In this document: in pieces, positions 61,884 through 64,000 of the stretch
Numbering within the stretch: position 1 is the first letter of the stretch
Layout: every line of letters begins with the position of its first letter
Assembly (NCBI GenBank): GCA_036873755.1
Contig: JAVTVY010025028.1
Location: 1-64,000 of the forward strand
Reading direction: 5' to 3'
Source of the DNA: Hanleya hanleyi
Taxonomy: Eukaryota; Mollusca; Polyplacophora; Lepidopleurida; Hanleyidae
Length of the DNA: 64,000 bases
Made by a program: the position numbers and the translations under genes
Notes under the pieces: generated by a model
What the model was told of the DNA's origin: nothing
What the model saw: the letters and a program-made list of their open reading frames with translations, nothing else
Database searches by the model: none

Positions 61884-64000
61884 TTACCTGCGGCACGCAG
61901 GTCTACGGGAGGCTCGCGTTGTTGTTGTTGTTGTTCTTGTTGTTCTTCTTCTTGTGACTTTTTGAAATACGCATGCGCTAAGAGAGTGTGGTCTCTGCCA
62001 CTCTTTCCTTTTCAATCTTACATGACAACACTGTCCTCATGCACGTTTGAATTCATTTGCAACTATATTCGGTGGAATTAATTATTGCTTCGTTGATTTC
62101 CGTTCAGACTTCAATTCTCTTACGTCAGTCGCTTAAAATCTGTCGGTCGTCACATCAGTCACTGTCTTCAGATATTACCATTTTCATTGAACAGTATGCA
62201 CATGTATATACAATTTAAGATCCTTGGATTTCTTATATACCAAGGAAGATGAGCCGCAACCTTGTCAGTGGTTCAGCTAATTTGCATACAGTCACAGGCG
62301 ACTGTCTTAGAAAGTAGAAAAATAAGTTCACTACTTCTAGTAATCATTTTATCTACCCAATCTAGATAAAACACAAATTGGTGAAGAAACATAACAAGTA
62401 ACGCATTATCATTATGATTAACATTGAATAATACTTGGTATCAAATTATAGATCATGCATCTATAAAAAACAAACGCAACAATTACGTTTCAGAAGTAAG
62501 CGGAACAACTCAGCAACTTTCACCGAATAAAAATGTTTAACTTTACTCCCAAGCAATTCGCATATATGGAAATATGTTTTGAAAGGAATAATAACTTAAC
62601 CCTCTGTGGAAATCGAAACAATGATCCTCCAATCCCTGGACTTGCACTTAATGTCTTAGCTATACCGACTCATTGATAATACTCAAAACTGACTTTATGC
62701 GCAAATGATTTTATAATACATAAATGACTATGTAGTATTTAATGAGTCAGACAATCCTATGCGCGAACAATACAGTTGTGTAGTTATATTGTGTACTTTC
62801 GGTACATAGCTATTTCGAATGATCCTCTTTCGGAACACAGTCTCTCTATCCCCATTCTCGCAAGCCAGGGCTTTGCTTCGCTGGTATTGATGTTCTCGTC
62901 CTCTTCCGCACCCATAATCCCTTTAGAATTGCATTAATCACTTCTGTAAAATCAATACTTATGTGTATCAGCAGACAATGGGCAGAAACATGTTGCATTT
63001 GACATCATTCTCTCAAGTCAGAGCCCATTTATGCTAGAACTTACTGGTTCTACACTTCACAATTTACGTTACTTTGTCAATCAGTCTTACGAATGAAATT
63101 ACGTCATATATTAGCAGATACTGACCATAAAAGCGATCTATTTGACCTCGTTGTCAAAAGCTAGGACCTTGATTTCCTTGAGAGTTTTTTAAAATTTATT
63201 TTGATACTTAGATACCTTTCATATTGACTTGGAAGTCGTTTTCGCGAATGCAATAATTTGATGTACCAAAAGATAATAACGAGAATTCGACATGATTCTC
63301 TTATACACACAGACCTTGTTTAGTGAACTAACCCTGAAATTTCGCACTTAAATCACCTTCCGAATGACTTAATGACAAACATATTCGCGAATTGATTATA
63401 GGGAGATATCCATAGATACTGACAAGAAATGTTTCTTATTTGCAGAATTTGATTTAAAAAAAAAAAAATTAATAAAATTATCAACCTTCGAAAAGGCTTG
63501 ACCAAACATGTCGGATGAGGTGATATTTCCTAAGGATGAAATAGGTAATCATTTGTATAGAAAGAGCAAACCATGTATTGATATTGGCTTGCTGCATGGA
63601 AAAGAGTGTCAAGGTACCGTATTTAGATTGCAGATGATAACGCACATAAATGCAGAAACTTAATTTGTTATTCTAATCGAATATCAAGACTGTCACAGGC
63701 GTCAATTTGAATCGTGAAAAATGTCATTATGCCTCTTGAACAGATCGATAAAGCCTTCAACCCCATTCCATAGTTTCACAGATCAAAGTGATAGACCTGA
63801 TAATAAATTCATTGAAAATTAACTTTGAAGGAAATATAAATTTTTCATTTTGCTCGGCAAAGTAAGCGAGAAGGGAGACTGAAGAGCGTAGATGTTCGCG
63901 CTATGACTAAATCCTTGAAATTTGTTTGGATTTCCAAATATTTGAAAGCCTTTTTCATTTGCAAAAATCAACGGCTGAACCGAATGTTTTGAAACTTGGA
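61884..64000. other. Intergenic DNA
   Basis: Apart from a (ttg)n/(ttc)n microsatellite (61916-61953), I see AT-rich sequence without supported genes, repeats or RNAs. Confidence 0.3.

Overview
The window looks like a stretch of animal nuclear genome. It is AT-rich, with long non-coding tracts, splice-like exon boundaries, MITEs, several non-LTR retrotransposons and Polinton/Maverick (adintovirus-like) elements. The mixture of Polinton genes, Tx1/L1-like and CR1-like LINEs and secreted-protein exons suits a marine invertebrate, perhaps a mollusc. The phylum is an inference and was not read directly from the sequence.

Left block, 1 to about 13 kb: a decayed Polinton-type endogenous virus. Terminal inverted repeat (TIR) sequence lies at 1-642 and 10628-11171. 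Between them, all on the plus strand, are a small membrane-anchor ORF, two PC4-like ORFs, a chromodomain integrase lacking part of its catalytic core, a Thr-rich type II membrane protein, the FtsK/A32-type packaging ATPase, a pX-like basic protein, a conserved Polinton virion-associated protein, a remnant of an LPSNSS-type capsid protein, the double-jelly-roll major capsid protein (broken) and an adenain-type protease (broken). The segment from integrase to virion-associated protein is present twice in tandem (2305-5109 and 5110-7918). Both copies carry the same integrase deletion, so the deletion came first. No DNA polymerase B is visible. The right TIR continues into a satellite-like array (11150-12180) whose monomers carry NRF-1-like palindromes, then other repeats to about 12.8 kb.

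Second Polinton block, 31.17-35.40 kb: a shrunken relative with long inverted arms carrying the same satellite family. Its core holds fragments of the packaging ATPase and of a C2H2 zinc-finger Polinton protein. A third, older relic (capsid protein, protease, zinc finger) lies at 25.07-26.35 kb.

Retrotransposons: a nearly full ORF2 of a Tx1/L1-like LINE (19.69-23.38 kb, several stops and frameshifts), a more decayed relative (40.44-44.60 kb) interrupted by a minus-strand CR1-like 3' end, a CR1-like LINE whose two halves lie in opposite orientation (37.94-40.44 kb), and an RNase H fragment (61.38-61.88 kb, minus). MITEs with recognisable target duplications lie at 13266-13615, 17745-18181 and 28796-29102.

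Host-gene candidates are sparse: a decayed coding sequence on the minus strand (15.78-16.38 kb), two phase-compatible exons of a Cys-rich protein (36635-36884, 37790-37934), the signal-plus-propeptide exon of a small secreted peptide (51524-51653) with an upstream TATA/5'UTR exon (50590-50669) that resembles another at 46335-46414, and a Gly/Tyr/Ser/Arg-rich repeat protein (57285-58034). The remaining long intervals are AT-rich DNA in which I see only short repeats. No rRNA, convincing tRNA or CRISPR array was found.
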